Positions 26,797 through 36,566 of a stretch of 64,000 bases of DNA are shown one piece after another; within the stretch, counting starts at the first letter, position 1, and each line of letters begins with the position of its first letter. The translations under genes and the position numbers were made by a program. Where the stretch lies: contig NZ_PIQA01000001.1 in assembly GCF_003987095.1 (NCBI RefSeq), positions 248,001-312,000 of the forward strand. The letters are read 5' to 3'. Under the pieces are notes generated by a model. It was given only the letters and a program-made list of their open reading frames with translations, ran no database searches and was not told the origin of the DNA. The DNA comes from Idiomarina piscisalsi. GTDB lineage: Bacteria > Pseudomonadota > Gammaproteobacteria > Enterobacterales > Alteromonadaceae.

Positions 26797-27108
26797 TTAG
26801 TTAAGGTTTTCAGCAAGCTTATATTGACCCTGAGACTTGCCACAGAAAACCAAATCAACCATTGGGTGTTGAATCTCTTGCTCAGATAAGTCCATTTCCA
26901 GGCTACTCTCGCTAACGTATGTTTGAATAGACGAGTTGTTTACCAGAATATGATACCAGGGCTGATTTTTTGATGGTTTCGTCGTCGCCATTTTGTCATA
27001 CCAGCTGTCAGACAGGGTAAACTGTGGGTCGGCATCAATAATCACTCCGCGGTATCCATATATCGAATGAGTGACAAGTTGTCCTATTGAAAATTTGGCT
27101 TCAACCAT
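26797..27108 (-). CDS. hspQ: Heat shock protein HspQ (YccV family)
   Basis: Small protein that in enterobacteria modulates Lon specificity and binds hemimethylated DNA (family knowledge). Seen: N-terminal KFSIGQLVTHSIYGYRGVI and the central QPWYHILV segment, the hallmarks of YccV. Length 103 against 105 in E. coli. It stands apart from the HIT gene by 61 bases and is divergent from the PilZ gene. Confidence 0.9.
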   Translation of the reverse strand: MVEAKFSIGQLVTHSIYGYRGVIIDADPQFTLSDSWYDKMATTKPSKNQPWYHILVNNSSIQTYVSESSLEMDLSEQEIQHPMVDLVFCGKSQGQYKLAENLN

Positions 27109-27205
27109 GATGACGGTTCCTTGTTATCTAACAATGTTTTTTTATCGGCCAAAGCGTGCTAAAACTGAAGTGACATTTACACTTTAATAACAGTTGGGAA
27201 AACGC

Positions 27206-27508
27206 ATGCTTGAGTCGAATGACAACCGAAACTTTATGCGAATGTCGATAAACGCAGATGCCAAGGTGACTTTTGATAAATCTGGTGAGTTAGAGTCTTT
27301 TAATGCGGTTTGTCTGGATTTAAGTGCAGAAGGACTGTCGTTGAAAGTACCGGTGGAGCTTGAGAAAGGGCAGCAGTTAACAGCGGAAATTGTTTCAGCA
27401 GGTGGCGTGCCATCGTTAAAAGCAACCGCTGAAGTCGTTCACAGTCAAAGGCTGGAAGACAACAGCGGCGATTACATACTGGGGTGTCGAATTATCTCAA
27501 TGGACTAA
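27206..27508 (+). CDS. PilZ-domain protein (c-di-GMP receptor candidate)
   Basis: Predicted single-domain receptor for cyclic di-GMP. Seen: RNFMR (Arg8-Arg12), the RxxxR motif, and DLSAEG, the D/NxSxxG motif; both contact c-di-GMP in characterised PilZ proteins. Length 100. The ATG at 27206 has GGGAA upstream; a TTG at 27194 would add four residues. It is monocistronic, divergent from hspQ and convergent with metG. What it controls cannot be told from context. Confidence 0.85.
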   Translation: MLESNDNRNFMRMSINADAKVTFDKSGELESFNAVCLDLSAEGLSLKVPVELEKGQQLTAEIVSAGGVPSLKATAEVVHSQRLEDNSGDYILGCRIISMD

Positions 27509-27521
27509 TCTCGACCTTTGG

Positions 27522-29558
27522 TTACATGACTCGCATGCCTGGTTTTGCACCATCGTGAGGGTTTAGAATATAGATTTCATCCTTCCCGGGACCCGCGGCT
27601 AACACCATACCTTCTGACATGCCGAAACGCATTTTCCGTGGTGCCAGATTGGCAACCATCACCGTATGCTGACCAATGAGTTCTTCAGGCTTATAGGCCG
27701 ATTTAATGCCTGCAAAAACCTGACGTTGCTCGCCACCAAGATCCAGCGTTAACTTAAGTAGCTTGTCCGCACCTTCAACGTGTTCAGCGTTTGCAATAAG
27801 CGCCACACGCAGGTCAACTTTGGCAAATTCATCAAACGAAATTTCATCGGCGATAGGCTCTTTCTTCAATTCATCGTTTGCCACTGCCGGCTGCTCTGTC
27901 GCTTGTGGTTGCTGCTGTTTAGAATCTTCAATCATGGCGTCAATGTCTTTCATGTCAATGCGCTGCATTAGCGCTTTAAATTTGTTAATTGGGTGGTCAG
28001 TCAATGCGGTTTTGTGACTTTCCCAAGTGAAAGTGTCGTTCAGGAAGTGCTGAACGTCTGCAGACAGCTTCGGAAGCACAGGGGTCAGATAGACCATAAG
28101 TACACGGAACAGATTAATACCTAATGAGCAAATTTCATGAACTTCCTGCTCGGCACCTTCTTTTTTAATAAGCTGCCAGGGTTCTTTGTCCGCAATGTAT
28201 TGGTTGGCGCGATCCGCCAGTGCCATTATGTCACGCATGGCTCGAGAAAATTCGCGCTTCTCGTACAGCTCAGCAATGTCTGCTCCCGCTGACTGGAAGT
28301 CTTCCAGTAGTGCTGAGTCAGCCACATTTGAGGATAATTTTCCGTCAAACTTTTTCTGAATAAAGCCGGCGCAACGACTGGCGATATTAATGACTTTACC
28401 GACTAAGTCAGAGTTTACGCGTTGCGCGAAGTCCGTCAGATTCAGGTCTAAATCATCGATACGGCTCGTTAGTTTGGCAGCAAAATAATAGCGCAAATAC
28501 TCAGGGTCTAAGTGATCCAGGTAGGTTCTTGCTTTTATAAAGGTACCTTTAGACTTAGACATTTTGGTGCCGTTAACGGTAATAAAACCGTGCGCCCATA
28601 CATTAGTCGGTTGGCGGAAGTCCGCGCCTTTAAGCATGGCTGGCCAGAATAAGCTATGGAAATAGATAATGTCTTTGCCAATAAAGTGATACAGCTCTGC
28701 CTCGCTGTTGGCTTGCCAGTAAGTGTCCCAGTCAGCCTTGCTGGTAGTATCGCAGTAGTTTTTAAAGCTACTCATGTAGCCAATTGGCGCATCCAGCCAA
28801 ACGTAGAAATATTTGTTTTCGGTCCCCGGAATTTTAAAGCCAAAATAGGGTGCGTCGCGGGAAATATCCCAACGCTGCAAGCCCTGCTCAAACCATTCAT
28901 TAAGCTTATTGGCCATTTCATTTTGCAACGAACCAGAGCGTGTCCAGCTTTTCAGCATGTCGCCAAAAGCGGGTAAATCGAAGAAGTAGTGTTCTGACTT
29001 ACGAAGTTCTGGTTCTGCGCCAGAGACAACAGACTTCGGATTCTTTAAGTCTGTGGGGGCGTAAGTTGCGCCACAAACGTCGCAGTTGTCGCCGTATTGG
29101 TCTTCCGCGCCGCAGTCAGGGCATTCCCCTTTAACAAAGCGGTCGGGCAGAAACATTTCTTTTTGCGGGTCATACAGCTGCTCGATAACCTCGGTTTTTA
29201 TATGTCCGGCTTTGTCGAGACGGTTATAAATGGTTTCGGCCAGCTCTTTGTTTTCGTCACTGTGCGTGCTGTAGTAGTGGTCAAAGCCCACTAAAAAGTC
29301 GCTGAAGTCCGCTTCGTGTGAACGCTGCATATCGCCTATCATTTGTTCCGGTGTAATACCCAGCTGTTGAGCTTTCAGCATAATAGGGGTGCCGTGTGCG
29401 TCATCGGCGCACATGAAATGACATTCATGGCCTCTTAGTTTCTGGAAACGAACCCAGATATCGGCCTGAATGTAGCCTAACATGTGACCTATATGAATAG
29501 GTCCGTTAGCGTATGGTAATGCATTGGTCACTAGAATTTTTCGTGCGGATTGGCTCAT
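27522..29558 (-). CDS. metG: Methionyl-tRNA synthetase
   Basis: Charges initiator and elongator tRNA-Met. Seen: class I signature HIGH at residues 22-25, zinc-knuckle cysteines in [17 protein letters not shown], the KMSKS loop in the [10 protein letters not shown] segment, an anticodon-binding helical domain, and a C-terminal tRNA-binding (EMAP-like) domain ending in [14 protein letters not shown], which makes it the dimeric E. coli type. Length 678 against 677. Divergent from mrp, the same arrangement as in E. coli. Confidence 0.97.
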   Translation of the reverse strand: MSQSARKILVTNALPYANGPIHIGHMLGYIQADIWVRFQKLRGHECHFMCADDAHGTPIMLKAQQLGITPEQMIGDMQRSHEADFSDFLVGFDHYYSTHSDENKELAETIYNRLDKAGHIKTEVIEQLYDPQKEMFLPDRFVKGECPDCGAEDQYGDNCDVCGATYAPTDLKNPKSVVSGAEPELRKSEHYFFDLPAFGDMLKSWTRSGSLQNEMANKLNEWFEQGLQRWDISRDAPYFGFKIPGTENKYFYVWLDAPIGYMSSFKNYCDTTSKADWDTYWQANSEAELYHFIGKDIIYFHSLFWPAMLKGADFRQPTNVWAHGFITVNGTKMSKSKGTFIKARTYLDHLDPEYLRYYFAAKLTSRIDDLDLNLTDFAQRVNSDLVGKVINIASRCAGFIQKKFDGKLSSNVADSALLEDFQSAGADIAELYEKREFSRAMRDIMALADRANQYIADKEPWQLIKKEGAEQEVHEICSLGINLFRVLMVYLTPVLPKLSADVQHFLNDTFTWESHKTALTDHPINKFKALMQRIDMKDIDAMIEDSKQQQPQATEQPAVANDELKKEPIADEISFDEFAKVDLRVALIANAEHVEGADKLLKLTLDLGGEQRQVFAGIKSAYKPEELIGQHTVMVANLAPRKMRFGMSEGMVLAAGPGKDEIYILNPHDGAKPGMRVM

Positions 29559-29666
29559 GCGAAATTATGCTTCCGTATTCGTTAATTAATTTAAGTCAAA
29601 CCCAAAGTTACTGTGACTCATGTTACCATAGGCTATGCTCGATACACAGCTACAACAGGACGTCCA

Positions 29667-30650
29667 ATGGCAAATTTTTTCGACAAAATATTCCCGAACG
29701 GCATACCGCATGAGTGGGTAACAGGCTCTGGTAATACGCGAGTACTGAATGTGCCTTTCGCTGCTGGTGAGCCGCTGTTAAAGTCGTTAAAAGAGCAAGA
29801 CGAGCTGGCCGGGTTTGACTGGGAAATAAACAGCCAAATTGAAAAGCTTAAAAACTCGCAGCCCGATTTGCCGCTAACCACCGGTAATGTCATTGTGGTG
29901 TCGTCGGGTAAAGGCGGTGTTGGTAAGTCGTCTGTTAGCGTGAATTTGGCGTTAGCACTCAGTCAGCTGGGTGCCAAAGTGGGTCTGTTGGATGCGGACA
30001 TTTACGGACCTTCAATTCCGACAATGTTGGGTAAGGGCGATAAGGAGCCGGAGCTAACCGCAAATAACAAGATGGTCCCCATGGAGCGCCATGGTATTTA
30101 CGTGCATTCACTGGGTTATTTGGTGGATGAAAAAGACGCCACAATTTGGCGCGGACCAATGGCCAGTGGCGCATTACAGCAGCTATACAAAGACACCGCA
30201 TGGCCTAATTTAGATTACCTAATTGTTGATATGCCTCCGGGTACCGGCGATATACAATTAACCATGGCGCAGAAATTACCGGTAACAGGCGCTATTGTGG
30301 TAACAACGCCTCAGTCGGTGGCATTGCGAGACGCCGAAAAAGGCATTGCTATGTTCAATAAACTGAACATTCCGATGATAGGCGTGCTGGAAAACATGAG
30401 TTATTATCAGTGTCCTAGCTGCGGTTATGAAGACCCCGTATTTGGGCAGGGCGGCGGACTCGCTATCGCCAAGGAAAATAAGCTGCCGGTGCTGGGACAA
30501 TGGCCGTTATCGACAGAGCTACGCGACAGTCTTGATGGTAACGAACCCTTGCTGCTAAAACAGCCAGAGCACCAGTTGAGTCAATTAATTCTGGAATCGG
30601 CACAATATGTTTCTGCCAACCTCTATTATCAGCAGAAAAATTCGCTATAG
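29667..30650 (+). CDS. apbC: Iron-sulfur cluster carrier protein Mrp/ApbC
   Basis: P-loop ATPase that carries and transfers Fe-S clusters. Seen: deviant Walker A GKGGVGKSS, the LDADIYGPSIPTMLG segment, and the cluster-ligand pair CPSC in QCPSCGYED. ATG 29667 (AGGA upstream) gives 327 residues; the upstream ATG at 29613 would add a stretch that does not resemble the family. The region before the P-loop is about 75 residues, so the front part of the usual MIP18/DUF59 domain is missing compared with E. coli Mrp (369). Confidence 0.93.
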   Translation: MANFFDKIFPNGIPHEWVTGSGNTRVLNVPFAAGEPLLKSLKEQDELAGFDWEINSQIEKLKNSQPDLPLTTGNVIVVSSGKGGVGKSSVSVNLALALSQLGAKVGLLDADIYGPSIPTMLGKGDKEPELTANNKMVPMERHGIYVHSLGYLVDEKDATIWRGPMASGALQQLYKDTAWPNLDYLIVDMPPGTGDIQLTMAQKLPVTGAIVVTTPQSVALRDAEKGIAMFNKLNIPMIGVLENMSYYQCPSCGYEDPVFGQGGGLAIAKENKLPVLGQWPLSTELRDSLDGNEPLLLKQPEHQLSQLILESAQYVSANLYYQQKNSL

Positions 30651-30696
30651 TACGCGCTATAGAAAGGATAAAGACAACAGTCACAGGTGAATAAGA

Positions 30697-31284
30697 ATGC
30701 GCTTAACCGATACCGAAATCGAACAACATTTAGCGGAAGGAAAAATAGGGGTAACACCGGCGCCTAAGGTGACGGATATTTCAGGTGTTACTCTGGATAT
30801 TCACCTCGGTAATGAGTTTCGGGTTTTGCAAGACCACGCAGCACCGTTTATTGATATAAGCGGTTCGCGCGAAGCGATAGAAGCGGCTATCCACGAGGTC
30901 ATGAGTGATGAAATTAAACTCAAAGATGGTCAGGCGTTTTTCATTCATCCGGGGGAATTTGCGTTAGCTGTAACTCATGAGTCTATTCAGCTACCCGCGG
31001 ACATGGTCGGTTGGCTTGACGGTCGCTCGTCGTTAGCACGTTTAGGGTTAATGGTGCACGTTACCGCTCACCGAATTGATCCGGGTTGGTCCGGGCAAAT
31101 TGTGCTGGAATTTTATAACAGCGGAAAGCTTCCTTTAGCGTTGCGCCCAGGCATGAAAATAGGGGCTATCAGTTTTGAGCCGCTGGGACAGGAATGTGCG
31201 CGACCTTATAACAAGCGGGATGATGCGAAGTATAAAGATCAACACGGCGCCGTTGCATCACGTATTTCGGCGGACGGCGGTTAA
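30697..31284 (+). CDS. dcd: dCTP deaminase
   Basis: Deaminates dCTP to dUTP, feeding dTMP synthesis. Seen: the GRSSLARLG motif with active-site Arg/Ser, [10 protein letters not shown] with the catalytic region, and LRPGMKIGA. Length 195 against 193 in E. coli. An AAGGATAAAG stretch lies upstream. The stop overlaps by 4 bases the stop of the convergent YvcK-like gene. Adjacency to mrp and metG follows the E. coli-like order metG-mrp-udk-dcd, with udk absent. Confidence 0.96.
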   Translation: MRLTDTEIEQHLAEGKIGVTPAPKVTDISGVTLDIHLGNEFRVLQDHAAPFIDISGSREAIEAAIHEVMSDEIKLKDGQAFFIHPGEFALAVTHESIQLPADMVGWLDGRSSLARLGLMVHVTAHRIDPGWSGQIVLEFYNSGKLPLALRPGMKIGAISFEPLGQECARPYNKRDDAKYKDQHGAVASRISADGG

Positions 31285-32177
31285 GCGCTTTCGACCAACA
31301 GTTGATGCGCAGCTTGCTCTAAGGTTGTTAGCAGGCTGCTGGTATTGTGACGATAATGAACGTCAGTGTCGCTGGTGAGCCCACCAATAACAGGCACTGG
31401 CAGCCCTTTCTCTTTCTTGTTACTCAAAATAAGGTCGACAACTTGTTGGCCCAGTTCGTACTTCATAAACTCCAGCTTTTCTGCCAGTGACAACTCACCA
31501 GCGGGGCCATGCTCGTCGACTAAATTATCAATAAATACAACCTTGGCTCGGGTGTTTTTCAGCGCCTCACAAATACCAGGAACTAAGAGGGGTGGCATGA
31601 CAGACGTCATAAAGCTACCCGGACCAATAAGAATCAGCTGGCTGTTTTTAATATGGCGAACGGCCTCGGGAGTTGCTTCGACCTGACCAGAAAGCTCGAG
31701 TTTGTGTGGCATGTTGGGCAGTTTATCGATATGAATTTCACCGTGGCACTGAATGCCGTCACTGGTTGTTGCGATAAGATCGGTCGGGCATTCCGACATG
31801 GGAAGAATACGGTTGTCGACGTTAAGTAAGCGGCTGAGAAGCTGAATGCCATCAAGTGGACGGGCGCTGAGTTGGTCCAGCGTATAAAGCAACAAATTTC
31901 CGAAGTTGTGGCCTTTTAATGCTGAATCTGAGTCAAAGCGATAATTCAAAACTTCAGCCGCTAGCGGCTGCTCTACCAGCTGGGACAGGCAGTTTCGGAT
32001 ATCACCCCAGGCTATGCAGTGCTGGGAAGCTCTTAAAAGACCAGTTGCACCGCCGTTATCGGTTGTTGCCACAATTCCAACCAGCTTATGTTTCATAAAC
32101 GACAACGTCGAAAGTACACGACCCAGACCGTGTCCGCCGCCAATCGCGGTGATACATCTTAGTGATTGCAGTTGCAT
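31281..32177 (-). CDS. YvcK/YbhK-family protein (CofD-like, gluconeogenesis/cell-shape factor)
   Basis: Member of the YvcK branch of the CofD-like fold, which binds UDP-sugars in Bacillus and affects growth on gluconeogenic carbon sources (family knowledge). Seen: N-terminal [21 protein letters not shown], the GHNFGNLLL segment and [15 protein letters not shown], all family hallmarks. Length 298, like YbhK (302). Monocistronic on the minus strand; a role in a cell growing on amino acids, which needs gluconeogenesis, would make sense but is inference. Confidence 0.88.
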   Translation of the reverse strand: MQLQSLRCITAIGGGHGLGRVLSTLSFMKHKLVGIVATTDNGGATGLLRASQHCIAWGDIRNCLSQLVEQPLAAEVLNYRFDSDSALKGHNFGNLLLYTLDQLSARPLDGIQLLSRLLNVDNRILPMSECPTDLIATTSDGIQCHGEIHIDKLPNMPHKLELSGQVEATPEAVRHIKNSQLILIGPGSFMTSVMPPLLVPGICEALKNTRAKVVFIDNLVDEHGPAGELSLAEKLEFMKYELGQQVVDLILSNKKEKGLPVPVIGGLTSDTDVHYRHNTSSLLTTLEQAAHQLLVESA

Positions 32178-32295
32178 GTGGCTCCTTTTTCTGCCAAGGC
32201 CGTGCTGTTTGTGTCTTTTAGCGCACCTTAGCCGATTTTTTGTTAGTTATGCAAGCCTCGTCGACTGTGTAACAATAGATGTCGCAGGAGGACGT

Positions 32296-33729
32296 ATGCC
32301 ACTAATTTTCGATAATCAGTTTGCTAATAAGTTCCCGGAACTTTGTCATGCACAAAAAATACGACCTGATGGTCAGGCAAAATTGCGATGGGTCAATGAA
32401 GCTTTGTGGAAGTCACTCAGTCATGACTCTCCTCCGAAAGAACTGGCGGATTGGATTGCCGGAAACCAAGACTGGCCGGGCACTGAGCCGGTAGCACAGA
32501 AGTACGCAGGGCATCAGTTCGGACAATTTAATCCATACTTAGGTGATGGTCGCGGTTTGTTGGTGGGTCAGGTAATAACGGCTAACAAGCGTTATGATCT
32601 GCACGTAAAAGGCGCGGGACCAACACCTTACAGTCGAGGTGGTGATGGTCGTGCGGTGCTGCGCTCATCCATTCGTGAGCTGTTAGCCAGTGAGGCGTTT
32701 CAGGCACTGGGTATTCCAACGACACGTGCGTTGGCCTTGGTATCGACGGAAGGGCAAATTCAACGGGAAACGGTTGAGCCCGGAGCAATGCTGGTTCGAG
32801 TGGCACGTACACACATTCGCTTTGGTCATTTTGAGCATTGCTTGTACCGAAACTTAGAAGACAGTGCTAAGCGACTCTGGCAGCACAGCATTGAAGAACT
32901 CTGGCCTAGTGCGGCGGACAAAACTGTATCTGAACAATTCCGCTATGTGGTTAACGCGACCGCAGAGATGATAGCAAAGTGGCAGGCGTACGGTTTTGTG
33001 CATGGAGTTATGAATACAGACAACATGAGCCTGGCCGGAGAAACCTTCGACTATGGCCCCTATGCCTTTTTTGACGACTATAAGCCTAACCATATTTTTA
33101 ATCATACTGATCACGCTGGGCGGTACGGTTTTATGCAACAGCCCGGTGTGGGTTTATGGAACTTAAAACGACTTGCTCATGCGTTGGGTTTATTTGCCGG
33201 TGACGCGCCTGTTGATGATGTATTGGATGACTATGAACCGGTGTTAAGGCAAGCATTTTTAACGGTTATGAAGCAACGGCTTGGGTTAACTCATGTCGAT
33301 AATGATGACACTTGTTGGTCGCTAATCAGTGGCTGGCTGATGCTTCTGGAAACTTATCAGCTCGATTACAACCTAAGTTACAGGGCGTTGGGTGTGCTGT
33401 TCGATAACGATTCGCAAGCGCTGCATAGCTCGTTAGAAAAGACAGCGACAGAAATAAAAAGTAAGGGACAGAGCTGGTTGAGTGATTACAGCAAGGCAGT
33501 TGCCAATAACCCTGACACGGAAACAATGAAGCAAGTGAATCCGCTGGTGATTTTACGCAATCATCATGCGCAATATGTGATTGAGCAGGCTGAACAGGGC
33601 GACGATAAACCGCTGACAGATTATGTCAGCGCACTGATGACACCTTTTAAGGAAGTTCATAACAATACTCGCTGGGTAGCACCGCCAGAGCCGGGCCAAG
33701 CCCCAGCTGAGCTGTCATGTTCCAGTTAA
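32296..33729 (+). CDS. selO: Protein adenylyltransferase SelO (YdiU)
   Basis: Pseudokinase-fold enzyme that transfers AMP to Ser/Thr/Tyr of target proteins and takes part in redox homeostasis (family knowledge). Seen: YAGHQFGQFNPYLGDGR, the inverted-nucleotide pocket KGAGPTPYSRGGDGRAVLRSS, MNTDNMSLAGETFDYGP with metal-binding Asn/Asp, and a C-terminal CSS, the place of Sec-Ser-Ser in the human selenoprotein. The ATG at 32296 has GGAGG upstream and gives 477 residues against 478 in E. coli. The frame stays open a further 94 codons upstream across the YvcK-like gene, but that part is not homologous. Confidence 0.95.
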   Translation: MPLIFDNQFANKFPELCHAQKIRPDGQAKLRWVNEALWKSLSHDSPPKELADWIAGNQDWPGTEPVAQKYAGHQFGQFNPYLGDGRGLLVGQVITANKRYDLHVKGAGPTPYSRGGDGRAVLRSSIRELLASEAFQALGIPTTRALALVSTEGQIQRETVEPGAMLVRVARTHIRFGHFEHCLYRNLEDSAKRLWQHSIEELWPSAADKTVSEQFRYVVNATAEMIAKWQAYGFVHGVMNTDNMSLAGETFDYGPYAFFDDYKPNHIFNHTDHAGRYGFMQQPGVGLWNLKRLAHALGLFAGDAPVDDVLDDYEPVLRQAFLTVMKQRLGLTHVDNDDTCWSLISGWLMLLETYQLDYNLSYRALGVLFDNDSQALHSSLEKTATEIKSKGQSWLSDYSKAVANNPDTETMKQVNPLVILRNHHAQYVIEQAEQGDDKPLTDYVSALMTPFKEVHNNTRWVAPPEPGQAPAELSCSS

Positions 33730-33804
33730 TGAACATTGCGGTTAGCGCCGGGATAGGACAAAATCAGTCATAGTCACGATTGACGATACAAAAGGAAGCC
33801 GATA

Positions 33805-34326
33805 ATGGGACTAATAAAGGGGTGTTTGCTGGTATCTGCCGCTATGCTGTCAATGAGTGCAGCAGCCCAGCAATGGTCTGTACCGGCACCGCAAGAGTTC
33901 GAAAAAACAACGATATGTATGGAAGGCGTTGATTCGCCTCTGTCGGTTGAACTGGCTGATACTCAGCCTCAACAAGCCCGTGGGCTTATGCAGCGAGAGT
34001 CACTGGGTGAGTATGAAGGCATGTGGTTTCGCTATAATCATGAGCGCCCCGGGTACAGTGGTTTTTGGATGTATCAGACCTTAATTCCGCTGGATATCGC
34101 TTACCTTAATAAACATGGGGAAATTGTTAAGACATTCACGATGCGCCCTTGCCGAAGTACCGATCCGAGCCAGTGTAAAAGCTACTCACCGGGTAAACCT
34201 TACTGGAGCGTTTTGGAAGTGAACGCGGGGTTCTTTTCAGACCATGACATTCGACTGGGCGATAAAGTGTCTTTAGCGAGCGAGAATGGTTCGTGCATAA
34301 CGAACAATAAGAACGAACAAAAATAA
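33805..34326 (+). CDS. Exported DUF192-family protein
   Basis: Function unknown. Seen: Sec signal peptide with AAA-Q cleavage region at about residue 22, then a DUF192 domain: QARGLMQRESL, GMWFRY, FWMYQTLIPLDIAYL and SVLEVNAGFF are the conserved blocks. Length 173. Four cysteines, two in PCRSTDPSQC, could form a disulfide in the periplasm. It has an AAGGAAG ribosome site and precedes the M28 peptidase gene by 23 bases, so the two may be co-transcribed. Confidence 0.82.
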   Translation: MGLIKGCLLVSAAMLSMSAAAQQWSVPAPQEFEKTTICMEGVDSPLSVELADTQPQQARGLMQRESLGEYEGMWFRYNHERPGYSGFWMYQTLIPLDIAYLNKHGEIVKTFTMRPCRSTDPSQCKSYSPGKPYWSVLEVNAGFFSDHDIRLGDKVSLASENGSCITNNKNEQK

Positions 34327-34349
34327 TGATATAACAAAAAGGAGATGCA

Positions 34350-36023
34350 ATGAAATACGCACTAGCAGGCCTAATCGGGCTTACCGTATTAACCGGCTGC
34401 GGTCCGGCAAGCGAAGAAGCGAAGCCGACTGAGAAGGCTGCCGCCGATATTAAAGGTTCCGCGTTTAACCCAAATTATAAAAACTACTTAAAAACGTTGG
34501 CGTCGGACGAATTTGAGGGACGTGCGCCCGCGTCAGAAGGTGGAGAGAAAGCGGTTAGCTTTATTGAAAACCATTTCCGTGAGTGGGGCTTAAAGCCGTA
34601 TGACGAAGAAAATAACTCATACCGTCAACCGCTGCCTTTGGTGAAGTTAATGCCTTACAAAGTCAGTTCGTTGAGCTTTTCGGGTGAGTCAGCACCGGAG
34701 TCGATGGAGTATCGTACTGAGATGATGGCGTGGACACCACGAGTTGTTGAAGAAGTTAATCTAAACGACAGCGATGTGGTCTTTGTGGGTTACGGTATTG
34801 TGGCGCCAGAGTATGACTGGAATGACTACGAAGGTCTGGACGTCGAAGGAAAGACGGTCGTTATGTTTGTCAATGATCCGGGTTACGCAACGGGCGATCC
34901 GGAACTTTTCAATGGTAATGCAATGACGTATTACGGTCGCTGGACATACAAATATGAAGAAGCCGCACGCCAAGGCGCAAAAGCGGCGTTTGTTATTCAC
35001 GAGACCGGACCTGCTGGCTACGGTTGGGGGGTTGTTGCTGGTGGCTCACCAGTGAAGTTCGACTTAAAGCGTGATAATAAAAACATGGATCGCGCTGCCG
35101 TTGAAGGTTGGATAACTGAAGAAAGTGCCAATGCGCTATTTGCTTCTGTAGGCAAAAGTCTGGAAGAAATGAAAGAGTTGGCGGTAAGTGGTGAGTTCAA
35201 GCCTCAGGTGCTTGATATTCAGGCTGCAATGACCATCAATAACAAGTACGAATACTTAGATACCAATAACGTTATTGGCTATATCGAAGGAACTAAGTAT
35301 CCGGAAGAGCACGTTATTTATATGGCTCATCATGATCATTTAGGTATGGATCCGGTACGCGAGGACGACCCTATCTACAATGGGGCTCAAGACAATGCCT
35401 CGGGTACTGCTGCCTTGATGGCCATGGCAGAAGAGTTCTCTAAACAGCCTCGTCCTGAGCGCTCTATTGTCTTTGCTGCGGTAGGTGCAGAAGAAAGTGG
35501 TCTGCTGGGCTCGGCTTGGTATGCGAACAATCCATTATTGCCTTTGGGTAAAGCTGTTGGCGGAATTAATATGGACGTAATGAATGTCTATGGCCCTATG
35601 AAAGACATGGTGGTTGTCGGTTATGGTAATTCAAATATGGATGACTACTTGAAACCTTACGTTGAGGCCCAAGATAGATATATAGCACCTGAGCCAACAC
35701 CAGAAAAAGGCTTTTTCTACCGTTCAGATCACTTCAATCTGGCGAAGAAAGGTGTACCAATGCTGTATGCAAAAGGCGGTAATGATCACTTTACGAAGGG
35801 TCGTGAGTGGGGTGAAGAGCAACGAGCTATTTTCAACCGCGATGCTTACCATAAGCCTGCTGACGAGTTTGATGAAAACTGGGATTTACGAGGCGTACAG
35901 CAAGACATGTCGCTATTTTATGCGGTAGGTGAAGAGTTAGCGAACTCTCGCGAGTGGCCTAAATGGGCACCAGGTAATGAGTTTGAAGCTGCCCGCAAAG
36001 CGACACAAGATATGCGCAAGTAA
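34350..36023 (+). CDS. M28-family zinc aminopeptidase lipoprotein
   Basis: Predicted exported di-zinc aminopeptidase. Seen: lipobox LTGC (Cys17), a PA-like insert (about residues 130-260) and the M28 core with metal/catalytic residues in AHHDHLG, QDNASGTA, GAEESGLLG and the DHFNLAKKG histidine near the end. Length 557 agrees with bacterial M28 enzymes that carry a PA domain. It is preceded by a strong AAGGAG site. Together with the S9, M14 and gamma-glutamyl enzymes it supports growth on peptides. Substrate preference cannot be given. Confidence 0.9.
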   Translation: MKYALAGLIGLTVLTGCGPASEEAKPTEKAAADIKGSAFNPNYKNYLKTLASDEFEGRAPASEGGEKAVSFIENHFREWGLKPYDEENNSYRQPLPLVKLMPYKVSSLSFSGESAPESMEYRTEMMAWTPRVVEEVNLNDSDVVFVGYGIVAPEYDWNDYEGLDVEGKTVVMFVNDPGYATGDPELFNGNAMTYYGRWTYKYEEAARQGAKAAFVIHETGPAGYGWGVVAGGSPVKFDLKRDNKNMDRAAVEGWITEESANALFASVGKSLEEMKELAVSGEFKPQVLDIQAAMTINNKYEYLDTNNVIGYIEGTKYPEEHVIYMAHHDHLGMDPVREDDPIYNGAQDNASGTAALMAMAEEFSKQPRPERSIVFAAVGAEESGLLGSAWYANNPLLPLGKAVGGINMDVMNVYGPMKDMVVVGYGNSNMDDYLKPYVEAQDRYIAPEPTPEKGFFYRSDHFNLAKKGVPMLYAKGGNDHFTKGREWGEEQRAIFNRDAYHKPADEFDENWDLRGVQQDMSLFYAVGEELANSREWPKWAPGNEFEAARKATQDMRK

Positions 36024-36096
36024 GACCTTAGATAACTTGGCTGGAACAGATATTCTGTCTTGTTGTCTTAACTGATAGAGAGTTGTAGGAGTCGTT

Positions 36097-36486
36097 ATGA
36101 CAGATAAACGAGATAAGCTTTATATACGTTTCAGCCAGGGCGGACAAAGTACCCGGGGGCGTTCATCCGCTTCCGGGAACTGGTTTACCCGCATTCTTGG
36201 CTTATTATTGCTGTTGGTCATTGTTGGTTTGGGGCTGGCTTTTGGCTTGGTTATTGCCGGTATTTTACTATTACTGATGATACCGGTGCTTTGGCGCCAA
36301 CGTCATACCATTAAACAAGTATGGCGTATGCGCAAGCAAGCGAAACAGCATTATCAAAATCAACAACGTCAATACGAACAGCAGGAAAGTTATCGTCAGC
36401 AAGCGAACCATAAAGAGAGTGATTCAAATGGCTCAGTCATTGACGGTGAATACGAAGTAAAAGATAAAGACGAAACAAAGCGTTAA
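36097..36486 (+). CDS. Small membrane protein, unknown
   Basis: Not recognised. Seen: 129 residues; a basic, Gly/Ser-rich N-terminus (about 1-28); one long hydrophobic stretch at about 31-67, enough for two closely packed membrane helices with a minimal turn; then a basic, Gln/Tyr-rich coiled-coil-like tail (KQHYQNQQRQYEQQESY) ending in an acidic stretch. A ribosome site (AGGAG) lies before the ATG and a bidirectional terminator follows. No neighbouring gene suggests a role. Confidence 0.65.
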   Translation: MTDKRDKLYIRFSQGGQSTRGRSSASGNWFTRILGLLLLLVIVGLGLAFGLVIAGILLLLMIPVLWRQRHTIKQVWRMRKQAKQHYQNQQRQYEQQESYRQQANHKESDSNGSVIDGEYEVKDKDETKR

Positions 36487-36511
36487 TTAATTTTTTTGTT
36501 TCACTTAAAAG

Positions 36512-36542
36512 AAAACCGGAGCCCTGAAGCTCCGGTTTTTTT
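36512..36542. terminator. Bidirectional terminator between small membrane protein gene and acrB-like gene
   Basis: AACCGGAGC (36514-36522) and GCTCCGGTT (36529-36537) form a perfect 9-bp stem with a 6-nt loop, flanked by an A-run and a T-run. Confidence 0.9.
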
Positions 36543-36566
36543 ATGGTTATTTATTATTGAACCGAT

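Noticed and set aside
30643-30662. Direct repeat CGCTATAG before dcd
   Set aside because: Only 8 bp, two copies, one inside the end of mrp; most likely chance in an AT-rich promoter.
32014-32295. Upstream extension of the selO frame by 94 codons
   Set aside because: It overlaps the oppositely oriented YvcK-like gene, shows no SelO similarity, and a GGAGG site precedes the ATG at 32296.
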